DNA from: Coriolopsis trogii
Taxonomy: Eukaryota > Basidiomycota > Agaricomycetes > Polyporales > Polyporaceae
Direction of reading: 5' to 3'
Assembly: GCA_020543525.1 (NCBI GenBank)
Contig: JAHYIO010000036.1
Span: 1,426,001-1,490,000 of the forward strand
Length of the DNA: 64,000 nt
Of the stretch, positions 13,795 through 28,226 are shown piece after piece. The translations under genes and the position numbers were made by a program. Below the pieces are notes generated by a model, which saw only the letters and a list, made by a program, of their open reading frames with translations, was not told the origin of the DNA and did no database searches. The first letter of the stretch is position 1; each line of letters starts with the position of its first letter.

Positions 13795-15233
13795 ATGCCT
13801 GTCCGTCCTCCAGAGATCCCTACGCTACGCTACCTCTACCATACGGGCGTGCTCAAGGCCGCAGAGCAGGCAAAACTCCGCCACAAGCCCAACCCAGCCC
13901 TGCTCGACAGGGTCTCGTTGTAGTGCGTCCCAGGCTGATGTGAATCGGCATCCGCGGCTTGATTAACCCGCCCGACAATGTCGTTGTGCCATTTCCGTCT
14001 CCCGTCGGCAGCCAAGGCGACATTACAAGATTAGAGGTCGATTCTATCGTCAATGCAGCCAACAGAACCCTCCTCGGTACGTATCTCCGTCAGCCTGCCA
14101 TTCCTAGTACATGAACACCGGCATCCTCCCCGGCTTCTCCAACAGGTGGTGGCGGCGGTAAGTTCCCATAATTGTCTTCCTCTTTCATTGACTTGTTTCG
14201 AGACGCACACCTGCTTCTCCAGTCGACGGTGCAATACACAATGCTGCTGGTCCATCCCTTTTGGAAGAATGTAGGTTTCTTGCTCCGATCGCATCTTTGA
14301 TGCTCGTCTTTATTTACGCCGCCCAGGCAGCAAATTAAATGGGTGCGACACCGGTGATGCGAAGATCACCAACGGTTATGATCTCCCATCGTACGTCACG
14401 GTTTACATTGCTCTCTTCTCTCCATCCGTCAACGTATGCATCGAACCTGGACGCGTCTCGTGCGTGCCGTTGTAATTTGTGAGACGCGTGAGACTCTTAT
14501 GTTGTTCATTGGTATCGCTACAGCCAGTGTGAAAATGTTCTGTCGCGCAGCAGACTGCACGGGCTTCTCCACCGGCTTAACAAGGAGACCTCTATGCATC
14601 GCCATAGAAATACTTGCTCCTGCTAGGCTTCTCGTTCACAGACAAACAATGTCCTAAACACGGCATGTCTCTCACGAACGAACACGGCAAAGCCAGTACC
14701 CCTCTCAGTGCTGACCACCCTATGCTTAGGCGTCATGTCATTCATACCGTCGGCCCAGTCTACTCTTCGTCACGTGCCAACGAGAAGGCAGAACAGCTTG
14801 CGTCGTGCTACAGGCGGAGTCTCGCACTGGCCAAGAGTCACTCCTTAAAGAGCATCGTACGTTCAGTTGCAGTGCCTTCCTGTGACCCCTCTCAATGATT
14901 CCCTGTAGGCATTCCCATCCATTTCCACTGGTATCTACGGGTATCCCATTGCAGACGCCACTCACATCGCCCTGGATGTGGTGAGAAAATTTCTGGACTC
15001 TCCGGATGGAGATGGGGTGTGTACCTCACAGGCCGTATCGCCGAGCCTTCAGCGTGCTCACTGTTCCATAGCTAGAGCGAACCATATTTGTCGTCTGGAG
15101 CGATACTGACAAAGCCGTGTATGAGTAAGTCCATCTCAAGGCCTGATCCGAGGGCTCTCCTGACGAGTCACCGCGCAGATCGCTTCTTCCGCTGTACTTT
15201 CCTCCAGCAGCGAAGGCGAGCGCCAAGGCGTAG
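13795..15233 (+). CDS. Macrodomain protein (ADP-ribose / O-acetyl-ADP-ribose hydrolase)
   Basis: MACROD/Ymr087w-like enzymes bind ADP-ribose and remove it from proteins or from O-acetyl-ADP-ribose. Nine exons (13795-13922, 14012-14076, 14146-14157, 14223-14270, 14327-14390, 14730-14856, 14909-15016, 15072-15124, 15179-15233) encode 219 aa. Visible motifs are GDITRLEVDSIVNAAN (first ligand loop with the Asn pair), GGGGVDGAIHNAAGPSL (second loop, partly encoded by a 12-nt exon), RHVIHTVGPVY, and PSISTGIYGYP (phosphate-binding loop). All catalytic-loop residues of the MACROD class appear present. The intron 14391-14729 (339 nt) is unusually long for this window. Its frames contain no exon needed for the domain. 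Confidence 0.9.
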
Positions 15234-16131
15234 ACCTGGGATGTGAAACATGAACAGCGGGTACGATGGTATGTGTCTGTCGTTGCAAGAATGTTGCTGT
15301 GATGTTGTAGGAGTATGATGAGTGGCTACACCGATGCTTTGAATTTATGTCCGCTAGCTTCGACAGGCTCAGACACGCAGACGTCGGACACAACCTCAGG
15401 TCCAGCTCTCGAGTCTTGAGCCAATCTAGGAATTGCGCAAGGCCGATTCTGTCAGTCTCGGCCAGTCTAAGGGGACCAGGCGGGTCTCAAGCATCACTTC
15501 CATTCATAAGGTTGCGTCCCGGTCTCCGCAGCCTCAGGTGTCCATCCGTCCTCGTAACGTCTGGCGGGCCTTCTGATGTGACATCCCTTGCGGCAGGATG
15601 TGGTTCGGGTACCTTTCCGGAACCGAGCGGGCCTGTGCCGGCCCGCCCGCCGGGCCACAAAGTTGTTGCCACGGCGTTGAAGAGACTGGTCCTTCCGTAG
15701 ACTCAGAGCGACAAGCGTCAGTCTATGATTCCTCGTGGGTTATTTTGGAGACTGGATACTCTTGTGTATGAGCTGTTTCGTTCGCTGAAGCACGGTAAGT
15801 ACAGCCGAGGGGGTCAGGAGGAGCTCTAGAACTGAATGAGGCGATCTCATGACCTGACTTCGTGCCGTCGTCTCGCTTCCTTCCAACTCAATCGACCGAG
15901 CTTATACCGGACGCTCTGGGAATACATCACATTCTCCAGGCTCTAGACGAATCATGATTGACGATTAGTGGGGACAGGACGGGCGTGTGCGCACAGCGGC
16001 GCGATATTTAAACGAACGGTACGTGAGCGTGCGAGGCTTTCTCTCGACTGTGACTCTCAGGTCTGGTTGCTCACCCGTCTTTGTAGTCTTTGTTTGAGGC
16101 GCGCTTGCTGGGGGGAACAACTACAGCCGAC
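15234..16131. other. Intergenic, no gene seen
   Basis: One frame of 117 codons (15347-15700) is open, but its translation is Arg/Pro/Ser-rich with no motif. GC content rises at 15600-15660. It probably holds the macrodomain gene terminator and the MFS transporter promoter. Confidence 0.4.
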
Positions 16132-18358
16132 ATGGGGGCAGTGTACAATGTGTTCCTTGCCCTTTTTTGCGCGATAGGTGTGTCCGGCTTCTCCCGCTTC
16201 TTCTCTACTGCGTCCGGTTTTCGGCATGATACTGACCAACAATTGTATGCTTCCCGCCGGCCAGGTTCCTTCTTGTTCGGGTGAGTAGGGTTTGACAGCA
16301 ATCAACGTTTGCCGCGAACTCACATAACGACCTGCGTATTTCGAAACGCAGCTACGACAGGTTAGCGCATACATCTCTCAAGTCTTGACTGAACCCGACC
16401 ATGTTTCCTCAGTGGCATCATCGCCTCTGTGATCACCTTGCCCGCGTTCAAGGCATTCGTCAACAACCCAGGCAACTATGATAGTCTGTCTGGAGCGGTG
16501 GTGTCAACCTTCACCGGTGGGTGGCATCAATTACCCAATCTATACGTTCGCTCATTAATACACTCAGGCGGATGCTTCTTCGGAGCGATGGGAGCGGGAT
16601 GGTGAGCTTTCGATGTGATGGGCGGTGCATTCGCAGGATTGACTTTGTGGCGCAGGACGAATGACAAGTTGGGCCGCATACGGACAGTGCAGGTATTCAA
16701 TATGTCCTCTATGATTTTGAATTATGCCTGCTGATACTCCGCTTGCGTTAGATAGGAACCCTCATAGCGCTGTGTGGATGTGCTATGCAGGCAGGCGCGA
16801 ACAACTTTGCGTGCATGCTCGTCGGTCGTATCATCGCCGGTTTCGCCATAGGGTACGTACATTTCAATCATACTACGACGAGAGGAAACGCTAAGTGAAC
16901 GTGCAGGGTGCTGTCCATGACGGTCCCACTCTACAATGTATGCACCCAACATCATTCGCTCTGGCACGATTGACTCTCACCATGGGGTCCTTCGAACAGA
17001 CGGAAATCGCACCGCCGAAACACCGCGGGTTCATGGTCGGGTTGACCCAACAGATGCTCGGTATCGGATTCATCGTCGCTAACTGGGTAGGCTACGGCTG
17101 CCAATATCTCGACGGTGACACTTCGTGGCGGTTAGCTCTCGGTCTCCAGGTATGTCTTCCACATATCCCTTGGCCAGCATTAAACTAAAGGCTCTCCTCT
17201 ACCAAAGCTCGTCCCCGCCGTCCTCCTGCTTGCCGGCAGTCCGTTCATGCCGCGCTCACCCAGGTGGCTGATCGAACACCACAGAGAAGACGAAGCGCTC
17301 TCGGTCGTACGCAAGCTGCACGGGAGCAGCCCAGAGGACCAACAAAAGGCGGACGAAGAGTTTGCGGAGATGCGGGAGACGATCCGGGCGGAGATGCTCT
17401 TCCGCGCGCGCTCGATTACGGACTTGTGGGCGACGCGGGGCATGCTGAGGCGCACGCTCGTCGCGGTCGGGGTGCAGGTGTTTGGCCAGTTCTCGGGCAT
17501 CAATGTCATCAATTACTTTGGGCCGTCGATGTACAAGGCGTTGGGGCTCAGCCCGGGGCAGTCGCTGTTGGTGCAGGGGATCTATGGTGCCGTGGGGCCG
17601 ATCACGAATTTCTTGTGCGTACGCTGGTTCATCTGCCCTCCTTTTCTTCTGGTGACGTTCTGACGTTTGCTGCGGTTGTTACACAGCTTCATCACACTCA
17701 TCCTCGACACCGTTGGACGGAAGAAACCGCTCATGTTTGGGGCGGCGAGTTTCGTCGTCACGTACTCGGTGCTGACAGCTATCGTCGCGTCCTTCCCTCC
17801 TGACGAGTCGACGAATCTGGCCGCGCAGCGGGCGGGGATTGCGATGATCTTCTTGACGAGTATATTCTTCTCGCTCAGTTTCGGCCCCGTCAGCTGGGTG
17901 CTCGCCTCGGAGGTATGCTTTGCGCGCGTCTGTCTCAGGAGTCCAGCTATATCTGACTGGCGGTACGGCCCAGGTGTTCCCGACACGGACACGGTCCATC
18001 GGCACGAGCGTCGCGACTTGCGCAAACTGGGCCTTCAACGTACTCTTCTCCCAGGTATCCAACATCGCGATCACGAGGATCGTGTGGAGGTACTATATTG
18101 TGTTCATCGTGCTCAACGCGATAGACTTCTTCATCATCGCGTTCTTCTTCCCTGAGACAAAAGGTCTGCTCTCTTCGCTTTGCTGCAGGGCGTCTGGGAT
18201 TTGCTGACGGATACTACGCCGCCTGTGCGTGTTCAGGGAAAACGCTGGAGCAGATGGCCGAGATCTTTGGAGACGAGGTGGACGCGCATGAGGTTCTTGA
18301 CTCTGCGACTACGGACGACAAACTGGATCATGAGCATGTAGCGAGTAAGAGCGCGTAG
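16132..18358 (+). CDS. MFS sugar/H+ symporter
   Basis: Plasma-membrane sugar porter of the major facilitator superfamily. Thirteen exons (16132-16177, 16265-16280, 16352-16360, 16413-16516, 16568-16601, 16656-16692, 16752-16852, 16907-16937, 17000-17149, 17208-17614, 17687-17912, 17974-18163, 18237-18358) encode 490 aa, the usual size. Family motifs are FGYDSG at the first helix, NDKLGRI (the D-R/K-x-G-R loop), VPLYNTEIAPPKHRG, PRSPRWL before the long cytoplasmic loop, QVFGQFSGINVINYF (helix 7 sugar site), DTVGRKKPLM, and PETKGKTLEQM at the end. Twelve helices are expected. The start ATG is followed at once by hydrophobic helix 1, so the N-terminal tail is very short, which is slightly unusual. 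Substrate is not predictable from this. The third exon is 9 nt. Confidence 0.88.
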
Positions 18359-18723
18359 ATCATGGGCGAATGTGGAGCCGAGGTGCTCACCTCAGGCCTG
18401 TCCTGGTCCACTCATGGCACGGTGGCGCCCAGTGTACTTGCGGTTTGCGTATGACGAGTCGTCGTCGTCTTAGAACTTCAGCTGCATCATAGAATTTCTT
18501 GCATACCTCGGGGCTTCTTAGACTGGACCAAGTAATAGGTTCTCTCCCGGACTAGCGAGCTATGACAAAATGCGCTGGTCGACGACGAAGCGAGGCTGAT
18601 CAGCATGCTCACCTGCGGAAGCGCCCACGTATGTACCCGCGTGACAGGTGACGCGTGACGGAGATTTTGCAGGTGGCGCGGCGTTCAGTATCGGCAAGTT
18701 GTTCCTTGTCCCCGACCACCACC
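18359..18723. other. Intergenic spacer
   Basis: Lies between the MFS transporter and the ankyrin-like gene. I see no coding signal or obvious promoter element. Confidence 0.5.
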
Positions 18724-19688
18724 ATGCAGTCTTTGAGTTTAGACCGCCTTCCCGTGGAGGTGCGTGATATCACCCCACGCGTAATGCATACTGTATGAAA
18801 CTGAGCAAGATGTTCCACAAGCTCCTTTATGAAATTCACACCTTTGCGCTCTCTCCTGCGCTACCCCTGACGTGCACGCACCTCTACGCCGTCTTCAAAG
18901 CAGCACCGACAGCCGTACATGCGGAATACCTGATCGGATGCTACGAAGATGTCGCTGCTCACTCCGCCAGCGTGCGTGCTTACGGTCTAGTGTCGAGGGT
19001 CCTCCGCTTTCCCGTCTGTACGCGCGAGGTCCTCGAGGCGGTCTTCCGACATCCTCGATACCGACATGCCGTGCCTCCAGATCAGGACCAGCAGCGATCG
19101 ATGACAGTGCTCCCGCGACGCTTCTTTCGCAGTCTTGCGCCACGGGATGACCCAGGACAGATTCCGTGGACCGACGAGGACGAGCCGCTGCCTTTCCTGC
19201 GCTTCCTATACACCGACGAACGTGTTCCGAAGGTCGCCACGGACTCGTATGAAGGATACGCGCTGACACGCGCAGTGTACGCGGACTTCATACCATTAGT
19301 ACGGTTCCTCCTCGCGAATGGGGCGTCGCCTGAATGCAAAGGCAATCTGGCAGTGACCGTCGCGATCAGGAGGAAGAGTCTGTCCTTGGTGCGGATGCTC
19401 ATCGAGCGCGACGGACCTGCTGCCGCCGCATTCGACGAGGGGACGGCTATCAGCTCCAAGAAGCGCAGGCGTCATGGGGGCGGTACCACCAAAAGTAGTG
19501 GAACTGCAGACAGCGATGGCGGAATGTCAAGACCCGGCAAGAGAAGGAAGCTCGGGGATAGAGTCACCGTGAACCACGAAATGTTGAAAGCAGCGGTTAA
19601 ATGCGATGCACGAGACATTGTGGAGTACTTCATGAAGGAGAAAGGCTGTGTTCCCGACATGCAAACGGTGCTCTTGATGGGCCGATAG
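18724..19688 (+). CDS. Ankyrin-like / F-box-start hypothetical protein
   Basis: Two exons (18724-18759 and 18810-19688, with a 50-nt intron) encode 304 aa. The start MQSLSLDRLPVE resembles the opening of an F-box (LP.E). The body follows the pattern of a basidiomycete family with degenerate ankyrin units: SPALPLTCTHLYAVFKAAP, then a repeat-like stretch IPLVRFLLANGASPECKGNL, and IVEYFMKEKGCVP near the end. Between them is a basic, low-complexity segment (KKRRRHGGG and PGKRRKLG) that could be a nuclear localisation signal. A role as a ubiquitin-ligase adaptor is only a guess from the layout. Confidence 0.6.
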
Positions 19689-20311
19689 GATATCACCAGT
19701 GTGTCTCTAGTCTCCTCGGGTCATTGATGTGTTTGAATTGATGGTGTTCTTGTACAGGTGCCATCTCATATACATGCGCTGATCCTCTCAGTCTTCGCGG
19801 TCATGTTCCTCGTCACGATATATGTCTGGGATCTGAGGGTATTTACCTTGTTAGCATTCTAGTCCCTGTACTGTTTGATTCCGGCACTGACTGGCAGTGG
19901 CCACCTTCACAGCTATACCCCAATCGCGGGTGATCGAAGTCACATCTCTGCGGAATCTGAGTGGGAGCACATAAGCCTGTCCGTGAGGCCGTTTTCTGGG
20001 ACGACAGCATCCATCGGACAGTTGGTTTTCCCGCGAAGACGTTCGGGACCGGGTTGCCTACCAGACCGCTACAGTCGGCAACATTTGTCCCGCACACGTC
20101 GTCTTGGAGGTCAGGACGTAGCCAGCAAGAGCAGGATCGGCTTGCCAGTGCCTACCGGCGGGAGAAATTGTCCTGGGCATGTCTGCCGTCCTCTTAAACC
20201 CCCAATCCTAGCCCCGCTCGAACAGGGTTGACTTGTACACACATCGGCTTCACTTTGTGTTAAGATGTATAGCACGTCTATGCTAACTAGGGATACAAAT
20301 ACATTCTTGTT
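19689..20311. other. Intergenic, convergent 3' ends
   Basis: Lies between the 3' ends of the ankyrin-like gene (+) and CCT5 (-). Short frames (19875-20231) have no recognisable motif. Confidence 0.5.
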
Positions 20312-22579
20312 TCACTCCGCATCTGCTTCTCCGGCCGTGATCACATCGTCTATGCAAAGCAAGCAAAAGGGAGAAAGGGACCGTCAGAACCACACCATGA
20401 CTATGAGTCAACTGCACACAGCACGCACCAATTTTGAGCACGGCACGCACGAGCTGCGTCGCAAGCAAGTACTGCTGTCTCTTTGAGATCAGCGGGTCGT
20501 ACACGTTCTGCTTCTTCATGTCTGCAATAGAGAATGGCAGCTGCGTCAGCATCCATTGGTTACGCCCAAATCGACCATCGTGACGTACCATTCTCGTTCT
20601 TGCCGAGACAGTCGATGCCGAGGTTCGGGCTGCCCTCCTTGACCTGCCTGCTCTTGACCTCGGCGAGAGTCTCAATAGGCGACAGACCGCTGTTTTCCGC
20701 CAACGCTAGCGGGATGGCGTCGAGGGCCGAAGCGAACGCACGCATGGCATACTGCTCGATTGACGGAATCTGGGCATAAACATGTCAGAATCGTAGTCTG
20801 GCATGAGGGAGGGAGGGACGTGGGATTAACGTACCTCGTCAGCAGCCTTGCCCACAGCAAGCGAGCAGCTGATGTCCGCCGCACCACCGCCGTAGACGAC
20901 CCGATCGTCGACGATGAGGTTCCGGACCGCGCAGATCGCGTCGTGCAATGCGCGCTTAGCCTCGTCGACGATCTAGTACGGGCGGAAAGCGTCAGCGAGA
21001 GCTGTACAGCATATTGAGTTACGGTATTGAACGCACCATCTTGTTGCTTCCACGAACGAAGACTGTGACGGTCCGCGCGTTAGCGCAATCCTCGATGACG
21101 AGCATCTTGTCGCGCGTGGTTCCAAAGGTGAGTTCGCGCACGATGCCAGCACGGCCGAGCTTCTCCGCCGTAAGGTCTTCGAATCGTGGTACAATCCGAC
21201 CATTCGTCGCGATCGCAATCAACTGTATTGATCATCATCGTCATTGAGCTGACCACACGCACAGACGGCGGCTTACCTCAATCTCAGGCCCGCCAACCCA
21301 CCGGACAGCCGGGAGCTCGTTCTGCATGAGCAGGTGGTTCGCCTCGTCATCGAAGCCCCACTGGCAGATAACGAGGTTCGCGCCAGTGTCCTTGACGCGC
21401 TTGATCATGTCCTCGAACTTGCCCTTCTCGTACTCACGCAGCTTCTTGTACTCCTCCACGCTCGTGATGTCCAGCTTGTGCTTCGTCTTCGGCCGTGGGG
21501 GCTCGAACGGACATGTGAGGATGGCGAGACGCGCGTCACGGACGGTGCTCGGCATCTGCGGGTGCGACATGTCCTTGTCAATGAGCACGCCGTGGATAAG
21601 AGTTGTGTCAGAAAGCGAGCCGCCGACTTTGCCGTCGACCTTGATCATGTCGAAAGGGACGTCTTTGCGCTCGACGTCAGCGACGGCCATGACTGCTTGA
21701 ACCGCAATCTCGGCAAAGTGTGTGTGGTCTTTAGACACGCTGCAAGGATCGTGAGCATGTTTTGGAAAGCAGATGTAGAGATGCGAGCAAATGTATAATG
21801 ATATACCATGATTCAAAGTGCATACGTACATTTTGCTACCCAGACTCGTCATGGCAGTTTTCAGAAGATTCGACGTATCTTCTTGTGAGTAGGGCACGCG
21901 GTCACATATCCGATCTAGGTGCTGGATTGCAACTGTACATGCACGGTCGAAACCGTCCGCTATCCGGATAGGGTGGATGCCTCGGTCAAGCAGCTCCTCG
22001 CTTTGCTCTAGGAGGGCACCAGCAAGAACTATTCGAGATGACGTGGGCATGAGAGGCGTCTGGATGCATTGCATACGATACTCACCGACTACACCCGTTG
22101 TACCATCTCCGATCTCGTCGTCCTGACTTTTTGACAATTGCACCAGAAGCTTTGCAATCTGGTGCTCCACCTCCATCTGGGAGAGAATAGTAGCTCCGTC
22201 GTTTGTCACGGTGATCTCACCATCTGGCGAGATGAGGATCTTGTCGAGACCTAAGTGGAATGGCCGGATGAGAGGAGTATGGCGAGGACGAGAGGACCTT
22301 ATGCATACCTCTTGGGCCTAGAGAGGTTCGGATTATATTGGCAACAGTACGTGCAGCAAGAATGTGTTGCTACAATTCGGTCAACATCGGACTGAAGGAG
22401 GATGAACAAGAACGCACTTTGATTGCCTCTACACCATGGCTCCTAGTCTTCTTTGCCTGCTCGCGCAGGATGATGAACGGCCGACCATACTAGAAGCCCA
22501 GTCAACATCGCTTCGTATGATCGCAATGTCATAGCGTTCTGACCTCGTCCGTAGCATACATTGCTTGTGGTTCGGCCAT
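20312..22579 (-). CDS. CCT5: T-complex protein 1 subunit epsilon (CCT5)
   Basis: Subunit of the cytosolic chaperonin TRiC/CCT, which folds actin and tubulin. Eleven exons (22579-22544, 22489-22418, 22369-22309, 22250-22086, 22028-21830, 21739-21277, 21222-21037, 20972-20835, 20769-20589, 20521-20429, 20349-20312) encode 543 aa, the family length. Group II chaperonin motifs are complete: [33 protein letters not shown] (ATP site), KVGGS, and the [13 protein letters not shown] stretch late in the protein. The C-terminus [12 protein letters not shown] fits the epsilon subunit. [17 protein letters not shown] at the N-terminus identifies epsilon rather than another CCT subunit. It is a single-copy housekeeping gene, with nothing odd except eleven exons. 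Confidence 0.93.
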
Positions 22580-22877
22580 GGTGGAAGAAAGTGAAGGGAT
22601 TCGTTGACCGCCCGCACAATGAAGACGCCAGAAATCTCTCTACTCTGCGTAGCGCCTGTTCCGACGCGTGACAAGACTGTGACCTGCACGACGCGTCACT
22701 GACGGTCACATTCTCTTGAGTCCCTCGAATGCTCTTATCCTTGTCTCCCCTAGGCAGACGATTTACGGACCTATTGTATGGGGGGATGGACGGTCCTCAA
22801 CGTCTGCTATCAAACGCGACCCCTTTGCAGAGAGGGTCCAAATCAGCTGAGTTTCAACGCTGCCGGCTGAGCCGGGC

Positions 22878-22941
22878 TACTATAAAAGGTGATTTCCTTG
22901 TAAGGACTAGCGTAGGTACTATAAAAGGCGATTTCCTTATA
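22878..22941 (+). repeat. Tandem duplication carrying a TATA box
   Basis: A 25-bp unit occurs at 22878-22902 and again at 22917-22941 (period 39) with two differences. Each copy contains TATAAAAGG, at 22881 and 22920. Two strong TATA-type elements in tandem suggest a promoter, but the gene it would serve was not identified. Confidence 0.6.
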
Positions 22942-25112
22942 GAGAGAATAAACACCTCCAGAAGTATTCACCTCCTCTCGTCCGACAAGCAACATGCTCT
23001 CTCTCTCCAACTTGCCACAATGTCTGAAGGCGGGCTGTCGCCGTTGTGTTGTACCATCAGCAAGTATTTGAGGACCTTGTTCTCACCACCCATCTTGTGC
23101 TTTGCCTCCACAGACCAAGGCTCCAGGGCCATTTATAAGTATTTGAATACCTCCGCTCCTTCCAGGTTCCTCCGAAACTGTGGACAAGTATGATGAGTCG
23201 GCACGGCCAGGAATTTCTCTCCTATTGGCTGCAGCATATCTGTACCTTCAGATGCTGGCAGCCACTTCATGTATGATTTTGCATACTGCATGCCGAACAA
23301 AACTCCCGCAGTATAGCTTTCTCGCCTACATGCCAATGTAATATATCATTCATCTCCAACACCTATCGCGCGCAACAACGGACTTGGCATCCCTCCCCTT
23401 TTGTACACGTTTGCTCATGATGTACCATGAACTGGTGGTAGTCGGAGTCGTGGAAATTGCATTTGAGTCCGAGTTGCTTGGAGATGATCTTGCAGCAGAG
23501 CTCTTGACCCTCGGGTGTTGAAACATATACACAGAACCCAGGGCCACCAAAGAAGTAACGGTAGAAGGATCAACCTGAGCACATATATAACCGTAGTATT
23601 GGCAGCGTACAGAGAGCAAAGCGCCGGCGACGCGTCGACGCGTCGGTCGTGTATAGATCTTGACGCGTGGTCGGAGATCAAATTCGTGCTGACAAACTCA
23701 GATTTCGACCCTCACGCTAAACTGCTCCAATTGATAGCAGACTACTCTTATCCCGACTCTCAGTGCATGAGTGCGGCTCAGACGCAAGTTAGCCGGCGCA
23801 GAGACGGTACGGAGGTCTAACACAGTGAAAACGATGCAATATAACCGATTGGTCATGTCTGGAGACTTTGTGGGCCCTGAGGCACCCTCCGGCGATGTAG
23901 GCTTTTGCGTGCCTCGGGTCGGACGTATACACTATGTGACACACTGCGTACAGGAGCAGCCAATCGGCAGATCTGGTAAGCACCTGCACCTTGTTTTGTT
24001 ATCATGACAATGACAAGAGGGCATCCCCCCTTTCGCTCGATCCTACAATCCCTCGGCGTGACATACTCAAGTTGTGGCATCGACATCGAGCATCACAGCC
24101 TTCAGAACGTCCCACGCGATAGGCACGGACTTAAAAGCGTAAGCTGATACGATTTGCATTGTTTGTCGGAGTCAGCACTCCGCTTTCTGATGAGGAGCGT
24201 GGCCCAGTGGGACGTCCTCACGCCAACACTTGTGAACTTCGTGATGGGCCTACACACAATCAAAATCCGATAGTAGATACCCCTATCAGCCGTACAGTGG
24301 GACCTATGGTGACCAAAAAGCTCCAGAACCCCAGAATACAGACAAGGCCCTTCGAGCCGGTGAGAAGCCTTTCATCCCAGTACTACGGCCCACGCAGAGT
24401 GTAGCTGTTTAGTACTCACATTTCCGAGTTGTCGGTTACAGCTTCACCACCCGCAAGTAGACCAAATATTCGTGAATATCGCTGAAGGCTCACATATTGC
24501 TGAATTGCATACAGATTCACCATCACACCGAGCCGAAAAGTTCGGAAGGAGTCTGCAACCGATCACAGTGAGACAGGATCTAACGGCTACCACCCCGAGT
24601 CTTGTTTCGTCCGCTTCTCATTGTTCCTACCACACAGTGAGGGCCAAGTGAGCAAGGCATACGGTGAATGGATTATTAGAACGCTATCTATCAGCAACTT
24701 TCACCGCTTCGGACGCACGGTTATAAGTGAGTGATCTGAACGGCTGCCTTTGGTGCTCACTCTTGGATTGCACATATAGAGCGGTTAGTATGAGCTAGGT
24801 CGTGCAGATCCTGTCAGTCAGTTGTAACTGGAGATCTCTCCACCATGCAAAATTCGGCATTTCGTCGTCGTTTGTCTCTTGAGACGGCGCGGGCCCTTGC
24901 GCTGAGACTGGTGTGTATCATACAATGCATACAACGGACGGGGCTAATCCAATTTGGTGAGTGATGGGGCCTCATTCCAAAACGGCCACACTGTCCGATG
25001 ACAATGCATGCTCACTTGTAGCATGGACCAAAAGACATAGGTCGAGACTGCCACCAAGATGGCCCGCGTGCCAATCTGATCGCGCCTCAACTCCGCTCAC
25101 TATTGTTGGCCG

Positions 25113-25152
25113 ATACTCAAAGCGTACTCAAAGCGTACCTCAGCCTATAAAA
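25113..25152 (+). promoter_or_regulatory. Promoter with direct repeats and TATA box
   Basis: TATAAAA at 25146-25152 lies 40 bp upstream of the ATG at 25192. Just upstream, an 11-bp unit (actcaaagcgt) is repeated in tandem at about 25116-25138, a possible activator-site pair. Confidence 0.5.
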
Positions 25153-25191
25153 GTCCAGCGACTCGACCTCCATCTCGTTGACCACTCTGCC

Positions 25192-26071
25192 ATGGCTACC
25201 GACGATCTTTCTTTCTTCATGTCCGACCCCATCGATGCGCACGGCTCATATGAGCCATCGCTGGAACCTGAGCCTCAGGTCGATGTCGCTGAGGTCGATG
25301 CCGCCACCATACTATCTATGTATGGAATGCCCCTCGACCTGTACGTAAGTGCCATCCCTCGCTCCTACCCACATTCTCGCACTCATGCACACACAGCATC
25401 CACCGCCTCATGGACCTTTCGATCCCGTAGGCGCGGAAGGGTTATCCTACCAACCCTACCTGTTCTCTTTATCGTTGCGACCTCGCCTTTACAGTTCAGA
25501 GCCTCGCGGAAACGTAGAACACCCACATCTTTCTTGTTTCGTCCCACTGCAACACAGAACAGTGCGGATGCACACTACCACCTTCGTGCACACCTCCGTT
25601 ATCAAGTCGGACGTCACCGTGGACTTCTGCCACTGCCGGTGCGAAGAGAAAGAACACGACGAGGAACACACCAAGGCGCACGCTGCCTATCTCGCCGATC
25701 GGGGGCTCTTCACCACGAACGTCGATGAGCCGCGTTACGTTTTCTGCTTTTCGGTTTTGGAGGAGCTCCGGGTCCATTTTGGAGTAACCCTCGAAGGCGC
25801 GAAGGCTTACATGGACGTGTTGCGACGGCGCACCAAGCCTCATGCTCCTGAAGACGTACCTGTAAGTGACGGTTCCGTGGGGATGCTTGTACGGCTATGC
25901 ATAGTGCCTAATCCTCCCTCCCACTTGTAGGACTTACATGAGGAGCTGCTTGAGGCGTACAAAGCATGGGATGCCGCGGGCTACAGTGCCAGCGGCGGAA
26001 ACCCATACTACTTGCTACAAAGTCATAGCCCGGTCTTTTCATACACTCCTGCACAGCCCCCGTCACTGTAA
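25192..26071 (+). CDS. Hypothetical protein, 252 aa
   Basis: Three exons (25192-25344, 25397-25861, 25931-26071) join in phase with good GTAAGT donors and CAG/TAG acceptors to give 252 aa. I do not recognise the family. The N-terminal 45 residues are acidic (MATDDLSFFMSDP, then EPEPQVDVAEVDAATIL). A Pro-rich stretch follows (HPPPHGPFDPVG), then a His/Cys cluster DFCHCRCEEKEHDEEH near residue 125, a leucine-rich amphipathic segment (VLEELRVHFGVTLEGAKAYM), and a Ser/Pro-rich tail. There is no signal peptide or membrane helix. The Cys/His cluster is too compact for a classical zinc finger. The clean splice signals and the TATA box at the expected distance argue for a real gene. Confidence 0.55.
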
Positions 26072-26504
26072 TGGCCTTGTAATACATGCGATTGGGCTCG
26101 TTCCATCCGGATATTGGCCAGAGCACCGACGCACAAACTGATCTCTCCGTAATCATACCGCAAAAAACTGAATGCTGTCGGGCCACAACGGTGGTGCGAA
26201 GCGATCCATGTGTGCAACACCTTCTTAGACTAGAACAAGTGCTATGTTCTTGGATGTCAGACTAACGCCAGCTGGGCAAAGGCCACAGACAACACATCAG
26301 GTATGACTCCCTGTATTACACCGTAGCCGTCTGTCTAGACATTTACAAGCACGTCTGCCTTTATATGTTCGGAATGTACACGAGAGAGGTATCTTTGCGA
26401 TCGGAGTGTCCGACTGGGGTGAGCTACATAGTACTGACGTACGATAAGTACTGTACCGGAAGTGCGTGCGACGTGGAGCTGAATGCCGAATGGATGATAG
26501 CGGA
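26072..26504. other. Intergenic, convergent 3' ends
   Basis: Lies between the 252-aa orphan (+) and PP2A (-). A frame that continues past the PP2A C-terminus down to about 26335 is open but is best explained by the terminal intron described under PP2A. Confidence 0.5.

Positions 26505-28226
<1,722 letters not shown>

Larger units (their letters stand above)
22580..25191. other. Gene-poor region, 2.6 kb
   Basis: No convincing gene. A 57-codon frame from ATG 23021 (MSEGGLSPLCC start) lies about 100 bp downstream of a duplicated TATA box and could belong to a very small spliced gene. A Ser/Thr-rich minus-strand frame (23619-23350) has no motif. A GACGCGTC-type palindromic cluster sits at about 23628-23646. 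Base composition is more AT-rich than in neighbouring genes, as expected for non-coding or decayed DNA. Confidence 0.4.
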
